A program made the position numbers and the translations under genes. Positions 1 through 8,642 of a DNA stretch of 33,153 nt are shown here, piece after piece. The stretch lies in NCBI GenBank assembly GCA_028724245.1, contig JAQYDI010000048.1:1-33153 (forward strand). Reading direction: 5' to 3'. Numbering within the stretch: the first letter of the stretch is position 1; every line of letters begins with the position of its first letter. This stretch comes from Lachnospiraceae bacterium. GTDB lineage: Bacteria; Bacillota; Clostridia; Lachnospirales; Lachnospiraceae. Under the pieces are notes generated by a model. It was not told the DNA's origin and ran no database searches. It was given only the letters and a program-made list of their open reading frames with translations.

Positions 1-113
1 ACGAAGCAAGCTTTCTGAACAGGCACTCTGGCATAGGATAATTTTGCGCTAGGTCTTGTATCTTTCTGAGCGTTTCTTTCTCTCTTATACTGGGATCTAT
101 GTCCTTTTGCCAT
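1..113 (-). CDS. rplV: 50S ribosomal protein L22, partial (C-terminus off the window)
   Basis: The minus strand reads from ATG at 113 to the window edge, giving 37 residues that begin MAKGHRSQYKRERNAQ and continue with DTRPSAKLSYARVPVQKACF, the usual clostridial L22 N-terminus. L22 is a large-subunit protein that binds 23S rRNA and lines the exit tunnel. It sits directly after rpsS, the standard S10-operon order. A good ribosome-binding site (AAGGAGG on the minus strand, near 119-125) precedes the start. The gene is incomplete only because the window ends; nothing suggests it is broken. Confidence 0.93.
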   Translation of the reverse strand, partial: MAKGHRSQYKRERNAQKDTRPSAKLSYARVPVQKACF

Positions 114-139
114 GGTGTTTCCTCCTTTCTGAAATCAGA

Positions 140-418
140 CTAACGTCTGGTTTTCTTTTCGTCTTTACCATGTCCTCTATAGGTTCTGGTTGCTACAAAT
201 TCACCTAATTTGTGACCAACCATGTCTTCTGTTACGTATACCGGTACATGTCTTCTGCCATCATGAACAGCGAATGTATGTCCTACAAATGAAGGGTAGA
301 TAGTAGAACGGCGAGACCAGGTTTTGATAACCTCTTTCTTGTCTGCTGCGTTCAGAGCATCTACTTTCTTTAATAAGCTCTCGTCTGCAAAGGGCCCTTT
401 CTTTAATGAACGTGCCAT
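140..418 (-). CDS. rpsS: 30S ribosomal protein S19
   Basis: This 92-residue protein starts [13 protein letters not shown] and carries the conserved S19 segment with [17 protein letters not shown] and [13 protein letters not shown]19 binds 16S rRNA in the small-subunit head with S13. Length is normal for the family. It lies between rplB (26-nt gap) and rplV (26-nt gap), each with its own ribosome-binding site, as in the canonical S10 operon, so it is co-transcribed with the upstream ribosomal genes. Confidence 0.97.
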   Translation of the reverse strand: MARSLKKGPFADESLLKKVDALNAADKKEVIKTWSRRSTIYPSFVGHTFAVHDGRRHVPVYVTEDMVGHKLGEFVATRTYRGHGKDEKKTRR

Positions 419-444
419 AGTTACCTCCTTAAATTGTCAAAGCT

Positions 445-1278
445 TTACTTGCCGTCTCTACGTCTTACAATGTACTTGTTAGACTGTTTCTTCTTGTTTC
501 TCGTCTTCAGGCCGAGTGCAGGTTTACCCCAAGGAGTGCAGGGACCGGGACGACCGATACCACACTTGCCTTCACCACCACCGTGAGGATGGTCATTCGG
601 GTTCATAACGGAACCGCGAACTGTAGGTCTGATACCCATGTGACGTTTACGACCAGCTTTACCAATATTGATCAGGGCATGTTCACCATTGCCTACAACA
701 CCAACAGTAGCTCTGCAGATGATGGGAACCATTCTCATCTCGCCTGAAGGAAGTCTTAATGTAGCAAACTTGCCTTCTTTAGCCATCAGCTGAGCAGCTG
801 TACCAGCAGCACGAACCAGCTGTCCGCCCTTGCCGGGGTGCATTTCAACGTTGTGTACCATAGTACCAATCGGAATATTTTCTAACGGTAAGCAGTTGCC
901 GATCTTGGCTTCTGCTTCGGGACCATTGTAAACTTTCCAGCCAACCTGAAGTCCTTCGGGAGCGATGATGTATCTCTTCTCGCCGTCCAGGTAGCTGATC
1001 AGAGCGATATTAGCGCTTCTGTTAGGATCGTATTCGATGGAAACAACCTTTCCGGGAATACCATCTTTATATCTCTTTGTATCAATAATTCTGTATTTTC
1101 TTCTGCTTCCGCCACCGTGGTGTCTTACAGTAATTTTACCCTGATTGTTACGACCTGCGTTCTTCTTTAAGGAAACTGTCAGAGATTTCTCAGGAGTTGT
1201 CTTTGTGATTTCTGAGAAATCAGAACCGGTCATGTTTCTTCTGGAGGGTGTATAGGGACGATATGTCTTAATACCCAT
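445..1278 (-). CDS. rplB: 50S ribosomal protein L2
   Basis: A 277-residue L2. It starts [20 protein letters not shown], has the RNA-binding core with [17 protein letters not shown], and ends in the conserved C-terminal part with [19 protein letters not shown]. The histidine in the [12 protein letters not shown] loop is the one associated with peptidyl-transferase function in the family. L2 is a primary 23S rRNA binder needed for subunit association. It sits between rplW and rpsS. The 113-nt gap upstream (1279-1391) is long for this operon, and no promoter or terminator was recognised in it. Confidence 0.97.
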   Translation of the reverse strand: MGIKTYRPYTPSRRNMTGSDFSEITKTTPEKSLTVSLKKNAGRNNQGKITVRHHGGGSRRKYRIIDTKRYKDGIPGKVVSIEYDPNRSANIALISYLDGEKRYIIAPEGLQVGWKVYNGPEAEAKIGNCLPLENIPIGTMVHNVEMHPGKGGQLVRAAGTAAQLMAKEGKFATLRLPSGEMRMVPIICRATVGVVGNGEHALINIGKAGRKRHMGIRPTVRGSVMNPNDHPHGGGEGKCGIGRPGPCTPWGKPALGLKTRNKKKQSNKYIVRRRDGK

Positions 1279-1391
1279 TGTCTTATCTCCTTTCGGTAAA
1301 CATCATTCAATGTTTCGATTTATCATGACTTTTCTTTAATGTCATATAGTTGTGAGGGCTTTCCTGCGGAGTATAAGCGCCTCACCGGGTC

Positions 1392-1697
1392 TTACAGAGC
1401 GCCGTAGATGTCGATCTTCTTGCTGTCTGCAGACAGTGTAACAACGGCCTTCTTGGTTGCAGCAGTCTTTCCGACTGTTCTGCCTCTTCTCTTTGTCTTT
1501 CCTTCAAGGTTCATGGTGTTGACTTTAACAACCTTTGTTCCTTCGAACATTCTTTCAACAGCATCCTTGATCATGGTCTTGTTGGCATCAACGTGTACCA
1601 GGAAAGTATACTTGTTAGCTTCTTCCATTTCAAAACCGGTAGCTTTTTCAGTTACAACAGGTTTTAAAATAACGTCATAATATTTGATGTCAGCCAT
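1392..1697 (-). CDS. rplW: 50S ribosomal protein L23
   Basis: A 101-residue L23 starting MADIKYYDVILKPVVTEKA, with the conserved KYTFLVHVDANKTMIKDAVE region. L23 binds 23S rRNA at the tunnel exit and is the docking point for trigger factor and SRP. Its ATG shares one base with the rplD stop (TAATG), so translation is probably coupled to rplD. Length and position are typical of the S10 operon. Confidence 0.96.
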   Translation of the reverse strand: MADIKYYDVILKPVVTEKATGFEMEEANKYTFLVHVDANKTMIKDAVERMFEGTKVVKVNTMNLEGKTKRRGRTVGKTAATKKAVVTLSADSKKIDIYGAL

Positions 1698-2317
1698 TAT
1701 GCATATACCTCCTCGATCTTTGCAACGCCACCCTTTGTAGTAACAACTGCGTCATACTTCAGGATGTCATATGTGTTGATAGAAGTTGCTACAGCAGTCA
1801 TAACACCGGGAATATTCTTAGCGGAAAGAACAACTTTCTCGTCCTTCTCGGGTAATACGATGATTGCTTTCTGAACTTTCAGAGCGTCCAGAACTGCCTG
1901 CATCTTCTTTGTCTTGATTTCATCTAATGTCAGTTCATCCAGTACGAAGAACTTGGAATCCTGAACTTTGGAAGTCAGTACAGACTTCAGAGCCAGTCTT
2001 CTTTCTTTCTTGTTCAGTCTGATGGAGTAATCTCTCGGCTTGGGAGCGAATACTACACCACCACCTGTCCACTGGGGAGATCTTGTTGAACCCTGTCTTG
2101 CATGACCGGTTCCTTTCTGTCTCCAGGGTTTCTTTCCACCGCCGCTTACTTCTGAGCGGGTTTTGGCACTCTGTGTGCCCTGACGTTTATTAGCAAGCTG
2201 AGCAACAACAGCTTCATGTACTAAATGTTCGTTAACTTTAACACCGAAAACAGCGTCATTCAGTTCGATAGTACCAACTGTTTCGCCCTGCATATTGTAA
2301 ACAGCTACGTTTGCCAT
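1697..2317 (-). CDS. rplD: 50S ribosomal protein L4
   Basis: A 206-residue L4 starting MANVAVYNMQGETVG. The long internal loop that reaches the exit tunnel is visible as GGGKKPWRQKGTGHARQGS. L4 is an early 23S rRNA-binding protein. In gamma-proteobacteria it also represses its own S10 operon through the leader RNA; whether that happens here is unknown, but the operon has a long structured leader (3409-3657). It overlaps the rplW start by one base and follows rplC with a 28-nt gap carrying a ribosome-binding site. Confidence 0.97.
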   Translation of the reverse strand: MANVAVYNMQGETVGTIELNDAVFGVKVNEHLVHEAVVAQLANKRQGTQSAKTRSEVSGGGKKPWRQKGTGHARQGSTRSPQWTGGGVVFAPKPRDYSIRLNKKERRLALKSVLTSKVQDSKFFVLDELTLDEIKTKKMQAVLDALKVQKAIIVLPEKDEKVVLSAKNIPGVMTAVATSINTYDILKYDAVVTTKGGVAKIEEVYA

Positions 2318-2345
2318 TTGTTAGTTCCTCCTTTCTTGAAAAGCA

Positions 2346-2981
2346 TTATTTACCGGATTTAACGGTTTCTCTCAGGGTAACTAATGCTTTCTTAGGTCCC
2401 GGTACAGAACCTTTAACTAAAATCAGACCTGCTTCTGCATCAACTCTTACAACTTCCAGATTCTGAACAGTAACTTTTACATGGCCCATCTGACCAGGCA
2501 TCTTTTTGCCCTTGAATACGCGGCCGGGAGTTGTTGCAGAACCGTTGGAACCTGCATGACGATGGAACTTGGAACCATGAGCCATAGGACCTCTGTGCTG
2601 TCCGTGTCTCTTGATTGCGCCCTGGAAGCCTTTACCTTTTGAAATTGCGGTAGCATCCACTTTGTCGCCTGCAGCAAATACATCAGCTTTGATTTCGTCT
2701 TTTACGGAGTATTCTTCTGCGTTATCAAACTTGAATTCCTTGATATATCTCTTGTAAGATACACCAGCTTTGTCAAAATGTCCCTTCAGAGGTTTTGTAA
2801 CCAGTTTCTCTCTCTTGTCAACAAAACCCACCTGAACTGCTGAATAACCATCATTTTCAACAGTCTTAACCTGTGTTACCACACAAGGTCCTGCCTGCAA
2901 TACAGTTACGGGGGTTAATGTACCATCTTCAGAGAAGATCTGGGTCATACCCACTTTTGTAGCTAAGATTGCTTTCTTCAT
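2346..2981 (-). CDS. rplC: 50S ribosomal protein L3
   Basis: A 211-residue L3 starting [20 protein letters not shown]. It contains the conserved [22 protein letters not shown] segment in two parts ([12 protein letters not shown], then [12 protein letters not shown]) and the [16 protein letters not shown] loop that approaches the peptidyl-transferase centre. L3 nucleates 50S assembly. The start is set by a strong site (AGGAGGTAAG on the minus strand) just upstream. The 112-nt gap to rpsJ contains a small GC hairpin (3010-3028). Confidence 0.97.
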   Translation of the reverse strand: MKKAILATKVGMTQIFSEDGTLTPVTVLQAGPCVVTQVKTVENDGYSAVQVGFVDKREKLVTKPLKGHFDKAGVSYKRYIKEFKFDNAEEYSVKDEIKADVFAAGDKVDATAISKGKGFQGAIKRHGQHRGPMAHGSKFHRHAGSNGSATTPGRVFKGKKMPGQMGHVKVTVQNLEVVRVDAEAGLILVKGSVPGPKKALVTLRETVKSGK

Positions 2982-3009
2982 TTTTCTTACCTCCTGTTAA
3001 TCTACAGCG

Positions 3010-3028
3010 GAGCACAACCAGGGTGCTC
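3010..3028 (-). other. Small intercistronic hairpin between rpsJ and rplC
   Basis: GAGCAC at 3010-3015 pairs with GTGCTC at 3023-3028 across a 7-nt loop. There is no U-run after it on the minus strand, so it is not a convincing terminator. It may be an mRNA stability or processing element within the operon. Weak evidence. Confidence 0.3.
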
Positions 3029-3093
3029 ATCCTAGAACAGGTATCTATACCAATTCCGGATTAACTAAATTGCGGAGAAATAATTCTTTTGAA

Positions 3094-3408
3094 TTATTTC
3101 TGTTTCATCTTGAGGCTGATGCTTACACCAGCAGGCATCTCAAGACGGGATAAAGCTTCAACTGTCTTCTGTGTCGGTGCAATGATGTCAATCAGTCTTT
3201 TGTGTGTTCTCTGTTCAAACTGTTCTCTGGAATCTTTATATTTATGAACAGCTCTTAAGATTGTAACAACTTCCTTCTTGGTGGGCAGCGGCACAGGACC
3301 ACTAACCTGAGCACCTGTTTTCTTTACAGTTTCAACGATCTTGCCAGCGGACTGATCTACTAACTGGTGATCGTAAGCTTTTAATGTAATTCTCATTACC
3401 TGACTCAT
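3094..3408 (-). CDS. rpsJ: 30S ribosomal protein S10
   Basis: A 104-residue S10 that starts [18 protein letters not shown] and contains the conserved [18 protein letters not shown] and [15 protein letters not shown] segments. S10 is a small-subunit head protein; with NusB it also takes part in transcription antitermination. A longer frame is open upstream to 3492, but ATG at 3408 is chosen because an AAGGAGG site lies 10 nt before it and the protein then matches family length. It is the first gene of the S10 operon and is followed by rplC. Confidence 0.96.
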   Translation of the reverse strand: MSQVMRITLKAYDHQLVDQSAGKIVETVKKTGAQVSGPVPLPTKKEVVTILRAVHKYKDSREQFEQRTHKRLIDIIAPTQKTVEALSRLEMPAGVSISLKMKQK

Positions 3409-3657
3409 AAAAAAAGTCGCCTCCTTATTCGTACTATATCGAAGCACGACAAGTGGTGACTGTACACTTTCCCGTGTGTGTCCAGAGCGCACTTATCCGG
3501 CTCCGTGTCCATCCCACACGGTCTCTGCTATAGACGCAGAACTATCCTTAATTTGTACAGTGACTTGTCGCCAGTTTTCTAACTTGACATTCGCTCCACG
3601 GAAAACCCGCTCTATCCGAGCGGCAACCTCACGCTTCACAGCTATCATGCCACAGCG
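3409..3657 (-). promoter_or_regulatory. S10 operon 5' leader with long-range pairing
   Basis: About 250 nt separate the predicted transcription start from rpsJ. Two long arms pair: 3447-3454 with 3563-3570 (8 bp) and 3459-3465 with 3555-3561 (7 bp), separated by a small asymmetric internal loop. They enclose hairpins at 3503-3521 (CCGTGT/ACACGG) and 3524-3540 (TCTGC/GCAGA). CCGTGTG at 3472-3478 can also pair with 3515-3521, excluding the first hairpin. The arrangement looks like a ribosomal-protein autoregulatory leader. No covariance evidence is available here. No coding gene is seen in this stretch. Confidence 0.55.
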
Positions 3658-3663
3658 GTTATT

Positions 3664-3692
3664 AATATAGCATACCTTTTCAAATAATGCAA
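3664..3692 (-). promoter_or_regulatory. S10 operon sigma-A promoter
   Basis: On the minus strand: -35 TTGCAT (3687-3692), 17-nt spacer, -10 TATATT (3664-3669), with an upstream TGC that makes an extended -10. It lies downstream of the gltX terminator, so the S10 operon is probably transcribed independently of gltX. The predicted start is near 3657. Confidence 0.75.
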
Positions 3693-3793
3693 GGTTTTTC
3701 TGATAAATTCGCAAATGTTTTTTTGTATTTATCTGCGAACAATCCTCTTTTAATTACATGTTCCCCGCACACACGCTTATATATAGGAAGAAA

Positions 3794-3838
3794 CTGCCGC
3801 AGAACCTTCCAACGCTCAGGAAGGAATCTCTGCGGCAG
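3794..3838 (-). terminator. Rho-independent terminator of gltX
   Basis: CTGCCGCAGA (3794-3803) pairs with TCTGCGGCAG (3829-3838), with an inner CCTTCC/GGAAGG stem (3805-3810, 3819-3824). On the minus strand the stem is followed by TTTCTTCC. It separates gltX from the S10 promoter. Confidence 0.8.
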
Positions 3839-3864
3839 CAGCATTTTCATATTAAATTTCTGCA

Positions 3865-5517
3865 TTAACCCAGATGTGCGATTACATTGTCAATACGTCT
3901 TCTCATCACATCTTCACCCAGAATCTGGTTGATAGTCCACAGGTCCGGTGAATTGGAACTGCCTGTAATGGCAATACGAAGCATCTCCGCCACATGGGAT
4001 ACATTGCCTTTGTAAGCTTCAGGATCCGCCTTGTAGGCCTTCATATCGCCGGTGAATCCGTATTTCTCACCAAGGGCTTTCAGTGCGCTGAACCATTCGC
4101 CGGAATTGGCGGAATGATCGTAGGTTTCCAGATAATCCTGCAGAATCGTCTTAACCAGCTCATTGTCATAACTGAACTCGTAAGACGGTACCAGTGTTTC
4201 ATCAAAATACATGGCAAGGCTTTCGAAAATCTGTTTTGCATAGCAGAAATCTTTTCTTCTGCGTTTGCCGCCGATGCCCATGCAGAGGTTGATGACCTTC
4301 ATAAACTTCTCATCATCGGCAAAGTATACATCCATCATATCGGGCTGGTATGTCTGACACCATGTTTTCAGGAAATCGAATACCTCCTGAGGATCCAGCT
4401 TTGCAAATTCGTTCTTACAGATATCATGGAGTTTTGCAATATCAAACAGCGCACCGGACTGTGCCATCTTCTTCACACTGTAAGGGAAATCCTCAATCGG
4501 TGAATCGGGATGCTTGTCATACCACTGCTCGAAATTGGAGTTAAGCAGCGTCATCAGATATACCTTCACGCCGTTCGGATGATATCCGTCCTGACGGTAG
4601 AAATCCAGTGACAGCTCAGGGTCTTTTCTCTTGGAAAGCTTACGTTTGCTGCCGTTGTCCATCTTCATCAGATGCGCGGTATGGACGTATTTCGGCATTC
4701 TGAATCCCAGTGCATGGAACAGCTCATAGTGAATCGGAACAGATGACAGCCACTCTTCCCCGCGGACAACCGTGGTAGTGCGCATCAGATGATCATCAAT
4801 TGCATGGGCAAAATGGTAGGTGGGAATGCCGTCCGATTTCAGGATAACAATATCCTGAATATTCTCGGGGAAACGGATCTTTCCTCTTACCGTATCCTGG
4901 AAAATGATTTCCTTATCTTCGCTTCCCATGGATCTGAGACGCATAACGTAGGGCTTCCCTGCTTTGATATTGGCTTCAATCTCTTCATAGGAAAGATCAC
5001 GGCACTTCGCCCACTTCGTATGGTAACCGGTCAGCGCCTTCTCCGCGGTCTGTTCTTCCTTGATTTTTGCCAGCTCCTCCTCTGTACAGAAACAGGGATA
5101 GGCAAGGCCTTTTTTTACCAGATCCTTCACATACGTATGGTAGATTTCCACACGCTGACGCTGGAAATAGGGGCCGTATACATTGCGTACATCGTCATCG
5201 ATTCCTGCGCCTTCATCAAAGGTAATACCGAAATACTTCAGCACCTCGATAATTGTCTCAACAGCACCTTCCACCTTGCGCTTGGCATCCGTATCCTCGA
5301 TACGAAGGTAAAATACACCGCCGCTCTGATGCGCGATTCTTTCATCTGCCAGAGCACTGTACAGATTGCCCAGATGAATAAAACCTGTGGGGCTGGGTGC
5401 CATACGGGTCACCTGTGCGCCCTCGGGCAGATCTCTGGCGGGAAACTTCTCTTCCCAGTATTCAGGAGTTTTATCGACCTGCCCAAACAGCAGATCAGCC
5501 AGTTTATTATAATCCAT
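3865..5517 (-). CDS. gltX: Glutamyl-tRNA synthetase
   Basis: A 550-residue class I aminoacyl-tRNA synthetase that charges tRNA-Glu with glutamate. The HIGH-type signature is seen near residues 41-51 (PSPTGFIHLGN), followed by FYLRIEDTDAKRK, typical of GluRS. The KMSKS-type motif is KRKLSKRKD near residue 290. The C-terminal third is the anticodon-binding region. At 550 residues it is longer than the common 480-500-residue GluRS, as in a second GluRS type seen in Clostridia (from family knowledge, not checked). It has its own promoter (5581-5609) and terminator (3794-3838), so it is a single-gene unit. No T-box was seen upstream. Confidence 0.93.
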   Translation of the reverse strand: MDYNKLADLLFGQVDKTPEYWEEKFPARDLPEGAQVTRMAPSPTGFIHLGNLYSALADERIAHQSGGVFYLRIEDTDAKRKVEGAVETIIEVLKYFGITFDEGAGIDDDVRNVYGPYFQRQRVEIYHTYVKDLVKKGLAYPCFCTEEELAKIKEEQTAEKALTGYHTKWAKCRDLSYEEIEANIKAGKPYVMRLRSMGSEDKEIIFQDTVRGKIRFPENIQDIVILKSDGIPTYHFAHAIDDHLMRTTTVVRGEEWLSSVPIHYELFHALGFRMPKYVHTAHLMKMDNGSKRKLSKRKDPELSLDFYRQDGYHPNGVKVYLMTLLNSNFEQWYDKHPDSPIEDFPYSVKKMAQSGALFDIAKLHDICKNEFAKLDPQEVFDFLKTWCQTYQPDMMDVYFADDEKFMKVINLCMGIGGKRRRKDFCYAKQIFESLAMYFDETLVPSYEFSYDNELVKTILQDYLETYDHSANSGEWFSALKALGEKYGFTGDMKAYKADPEAYKGNVSHVAEMLRIAITGSSNSPDLWTINQILGEDVMRRRIDNVIAHLG

Positions 5518-5580
5518 TCTACACGTTCTTCCTTATCTAATCATAGTAGCACCGGAGCCGAAGACACCGGGCCGTTATTC

Positions 5581-5609
5581 ATTATAAAGCACAAAATTTC
5601 TTTTGTAAA
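5581..5609 (-). promoter_or_regulatory. gltX sigma-A promoter
   Basis: On the minus strand: -35 TTTACA (5604-5609), 17-nt spacer, -10 TATAAT (5581-5586). The start would be near 5575, about 57 nt before the gltX ATG, too short for a T-box leader. Confidence 0.8.
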
Positions 5610-5701
5610 TACGGCTCCCGCCGAAAATACATGCCGGAGGACAAGTCAGTGCTGCTGTTCAAACTTCAGCCGGAGAAATACAGGTTTTGAAGCAGAAATC
5701 C

Positions 5702-7177
5702 CTAACCCCGCAGCTTCTTTTCATATTTGTGATAAATTTCCTTCAGATATGCAAGTGTCTCCTCCCTGCTGCAGGTAATTTCGCTGGAAGGCAGATTCAG
5801 CATAAAATCGTAAAAGGCTTCGCTGACATCCGGTTCCTGCACATGAACGCAGATGGGAAGTCCGCCCTGCTGAAAACGGGATGTTGTAAAGATTCCCATT
5901 CCTGTTTTCAGAGATGTGCATAAGGTGATGAAAGACGGGTAGGAAAATACCCGGTCATTAAACATCCTGGCCGATGTCCTTTCTTCCTTTTCAATGGAAT
6001 CAATCAATGATTTCAAAAGCTCCAGACGCTCTTCCATGGTAATCTCTTCCACAAGCTCGGGAAAATCATCAATTTTGCCCTCTTCCATGAAGCTGATCAC
6101 CCCTTCCGCCTTGAAAACAGAATGGTACATCTTTATATTTCTGAGTTTCGACAGCCAGCCCACACAGAGCTCCGTCACTTCCTGCCGGTGCGGAATATCC
6201 TTTCTGATTTTTTTCCTGATATCATCATCGCCATACTCACATGCAAAACAGGGCTGATGGGTGCACGCATACAGATCATCCGGATCGTAAATTCTCTCAT
6301 ACTCATCCAGAGTGGAGATCAATCCCCCGCTGTAATGCACCAGCGTATGGCACTGTTTTTTCAGCATATAAAAATGCTTTCTGTAAAACCGTGAGTACTC
6401 CTCCCCTTCAAGCAGCAGTGCCTTTTCCCCATCCGCGGACAGACACAGAACCCGTTCCCCGGTTACCGCAAAATACGGAAACGGATCCGTATACAGGGAT
6501 GCAATCGAGGAATCATAGTAATAATACGGATAATACTGCCGGTTCGACACCAGACAAAGCGGCAGTACGTTGGCAAAACACTCCACACTGTGGAGATTCA
6601 GAGCTTTTTCCTTTTTGTTCCGGTGAATTGCGATGATCTGTGTAATGCGGATATCGGCCCCGACCTTTTTGTAGAGGTAATACAGATATTCACTAACAAA
6701 TGGCATATCTGCAGGCAGCGTCATCTCAATTTCAGCATTTTTTCTTTTGATCTCCCGTTCAAAAACAGACTGGATCAGTAAATTTACATTATTTTTCCCT
6801 GTAATCAGAGTATTTTCCTGCAGGGAACGCTCCGGCAGACTACGGGCAGAAACCCTCTCAAATTCTCTTTCCGGCAAAACAGCGCCCTCATTGAGCGAAC
6901 ACAGATTTTCCAGCATCCTGCGGATAATTGCTCTCGATTTGTATTTATCTTCTCCCACAAACAGAATATCATAGCAGTATTTCAGTTTTTCGCTTTCCTC
7001 TACTGTCAGCTGAAGACCCCAGATCAGCTTCTCCACAGCATCACGTGACAGAACCCGGCTGCCGGTGATGGATTTCTGCAGTGTTGTCCGCTCCACCCCC
7101 GACATCCGGGACAGCTCCGATATGGAAATCCCCCTTTCATCCAGCAGTTCTCTCAGATATTTTCCGAATTGCGACAT
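5702..7177 (-). CDS. Large XRE-type helix-turn-helix protein, function unknown
   Basis: A 491-residue protein. The N-terminus (about residues 5-60) is a Cro/CI-type helix-turn-helix (KYLRELLDERGISISELSRM, then TTLQKSITGSRVLSRDAVEKL). The remaining 430 residues match no domain I recognise. They hold aromatic-rich stretches and a compact cysteine cluster, C305-x-H307-xx-C310-xx-C313, that could bind metal or sense redox. ATG at 7177 is chosen over an upstream in-frame start because AAGGAGA lies 7 nt before it. The gene is followed by gltX and preceded by the DUF362 gene on the same strand. A DNA-binding regulator is likely; target and ligand are unknown. Confidence 0.75.
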   Translation of the reverse strand: MSQFGKYLRELLDERGISISELSRMSGVERTTLQKSITGSRVLSRDAVEKLIWGLQLTVEESEKLKYCYDILFVGEDKYKSRAIIRRMLENLCSLNEGAVLPEREFERVSARSLPERSLQENTLITGKNNVNLLIQSVFEREIKRKNAEIEMTLPADMPFVSEYLYYLYKKVGADIRITQIIAIHRNKKEKALNLHSVECFANVLPLCLVSNRQYYPYYYYDSSIASLYTDPFPYFAVTGERVLCLSADGEKALLLEGEEYSRFYRKHFYMLKKQCHTLVHYSGGLISTLDEYERIYDPDDLYACTHQPCFACEYGDDDIRKKIRKDIPHRQEVTELCVGWLSKLRNIKMYHSVFKAEGVISFMEEGKIDDFPELVEEITMEERLELLKSLIDSIEKEERTSARMFNDRVFSYPSFITLCTSLKTGMGIFTTSRFQQGGLPICVHVQEPDVSEAFYDFMLNLPSSEITCSREETLAYLKEIYHKYEKKLRG

Positions 7178-7210
7178 GTTTTTTCTCCTTAGCAGCGTCA
7201 TATACACACT

Positions 7211-7219
7211 ATTATAACA
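7211..7219 (-). promoter_or_regulatory. Extended -10 promoter for the XRE-type gene
   Basis: The minus strand has TG-T-TATAAT (TATAAT at 7211-7216), an extended -10 without a good -35. It lies about 34 nt upstream of the ATG at 7177. Confidence 0.5.
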
Positions 7220-7277
7220 TGCCGGAACAAAATTTCCATATTTTCAGAGTTTTTTTCTAAAAACACAAATAAGACTG

Positions 7278-8402
7278 TTATTTTACGATCTTCAGCTCAT
7301 ACTGTCTTGTTCCCAGACCGATCTTTTCCCCCTGTTCCAGCGTTGCTTTCCACTCAATGTTGGGATTGGAATCCTTGAAATGATCGTGGTGGCAATGCCA
7401 GCCGGGTTCGGCCAGATGTTCACCCAGCTGGCTGTTTTCGATGGGTTTGGCTTTCAGGCAGGCATCGGCACAGGCCTGATCAAGAGCAACAGGATCGAAG
7501 CTTGCAAACATACCGATATCAGGCAGGATCGGCGCATCATTTTCCCCGTGGCAGTCACAGTTGGGGCTGATATCCTGCACCAGAGAAATATGGAAGCAGG
7601 GGCGTCCGTAACAGACTGCCTGCGCATACTCTGCCATCTTGCGGTCCAGAATCTCATTGGCACTGTCATTGGGATTGTATACGGCATCAAAGCTGCAGGC
7701 GCCGATACAACGGCCGCAGCCCTTACATTTATCGTAATCAATGACCGCTTTTTTCTCAGGGTATGTAATGGCATCGCTGCCGCATTCCTTTGCGCAGCGG
7801 CGGCATCCGCGGCACAGTTCTTCATCAATGGCAGGCTTTCCGCTCTTGTGCTGGTCCATCTTTCCTGCACGGCTGCCGCAGCCCATACCGATATTCTTGA
7901 TGGCACCGCCGAAACCGGTGGCTTCATGACCTTTGAAATGATTCAGACTGATAAATACATCTGCATCCATAATGGCATGGCCGATTTTGGCCGTTTTGCA
8001 GTATTCGCCGTTTACAACCGGAACTTCCACCTCATCGGTTCCCCGCAGACCGTCTCCAATGATGATCTGGCAGCCGGTGGAAATGGGATTGAAGCCGTTC
8101 AGGTTGGCGCAGTCAAGGTGCTCCAGCGCATTCTTTCTGCTTCCAGGATACAGCGTATTGCAGTCCGTCAGAAAAGGCATACCGCCCTGTTCCTTACACA
8201 GGTCCGCAACCGCTTTTGCGTAGTTGGGGCGCAGGAAAGCCAGATTGCCCAGTTCACCGAAATGCATCTTAATGGCAACAAATTTGCCTTCCATATCAAT
8301 ATCTTTAATACCCGCAGCAATGCAGAGTTTTTTCAGCTTATCAAGCTGGCTTGTTCCTACAGAACAGCGAAAATCCGTAAAATAAACAGTTGATTTTTCC
8401 AT
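7278..8402 (-). CDS. DUF362 protein with two 4Fe-4S ferredoxin motifs
   Basis: A 374-residue protein of the DUF362 family. An N-terminal DUF362 region (about residues 1-180) holds HFGELGNLAFLRP, FLTDCNTLY and ISLNHFKGHEATGFGGAIKN. A dicluster ferredoxin insert follows: C197-xx-C200-xx-C203-xxx-C207 and C226-xx-C229-xx-C232-xxx-C236. The DUF362 fold then resumes, with a HCHHDHF motif near the C-terminus. The iron-sulfur motifs point to electron transfer, but no substrate is established for this family. The start has an AAGGAGG site 10 nt upstream. It is divergent from the MATE pair and upstream of the XRE-type gene. Confidence 0.85.
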   Translation of the reverse strand: MEKSTVYFTDFRCSVGTSQLDKLKKLCIAAGIKDIDMEGKFVAIKMHFGELGNLAFLRPNYAKAVADLCKEQGGMPFLTDCNTLYPGSRKNALEHLDCANLNGFNPISTGCQIIIGDGLRGTDEVEVPVVNGEYCKTAKIGHAIMDADVFISLNHFKGHEATGFGGAIKNIGMGCGSRAGKMDQHKSGKPAIDEELCRGCRRCAKECGSDAITYPEKKAVIDYDKCKGCGRCIGACSFDAVYNPNDSANEILDRKMAEYAQAVCYGRPCFHISLVQDISPNCDCHGENDAPILPDIGMFASFDPVALDQACADACLKAKPIENSQLGEHLAEPGWHCHHDHFKDSNPNIEWKATLEQGEKIGLGTRQYELKIVK

Positions 8403-8485
8403 CCGAAAAATTCCTCCTTACTTTTCCTGTAATTATTTCTGTGAAAATATATGAAATATACCCAGACAAATCATACCATAATTTT

Positions 8486-8510
8486 CCGGTTTTGGCGACC
8501 TGAAAACCGG
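8486..8510. repeat. Inverted repeat between divergent DUF362 and MATE genes
   Basis: CCGGTTTT (8486-8493) and AAAACCGG (8503-8510) form a perfect 8-bp inverted repeat with a 9-bp centre, in the divergent intergenic region. No U-run follows on either strand, so an operator is more likely than a terminator. The binding protein is unknown. Confidence 0.45.
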
Positions 8511-8574
8511 GGAACCATTTTTGATCATTTAAAGAAAAACAGGAAAATAATACATAATCCGGCGGCTGCAGAAA

Positions 8575-8604
8575 TTTACAAAATCTGTCAGTTAGTGATA
8601 TAAT
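8575..8604 (+). promoter_or_regulatory. Promoter of the MATE pair
   Basis: -35 TTTACA (8575-8580), 18-nt spacer, -10 TATAAT (8599-8604). It lies about 40 nt upstream of the first MATE start and would drive both MATE genes. Confidence 0.7.
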
Positions 8605-8642
8605 GGAAAAACTGTTTATTTTAATATGTGAGGAAGAAAGGT

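Noticed and set aside
3493-3714. Open frame of 73 codons in the S10 leader (minus)
   Set aside because: It lies in structured leader RNA, crosses the promoter, has no ribosome-binding site and resembles nothing known.
5518-5580. T-box leader upstream of gltX
   Set aside because: The leader is under 60 nt and lacks T-box conserved elements.
4789-5778. 329-codon plus-strand frame opposite gltX
   Set aside because: Antisense shadow of gltX; gltX has motifs, a promoter and a terminator.
7278-8402. Possible selenoprotein with in-frame TGA, since the cell makes selenocysteine
   Set aside because: The gene is intact without internal TGA, and no other gene in the window appears interrupted by TGA with matching sequence on both sides.
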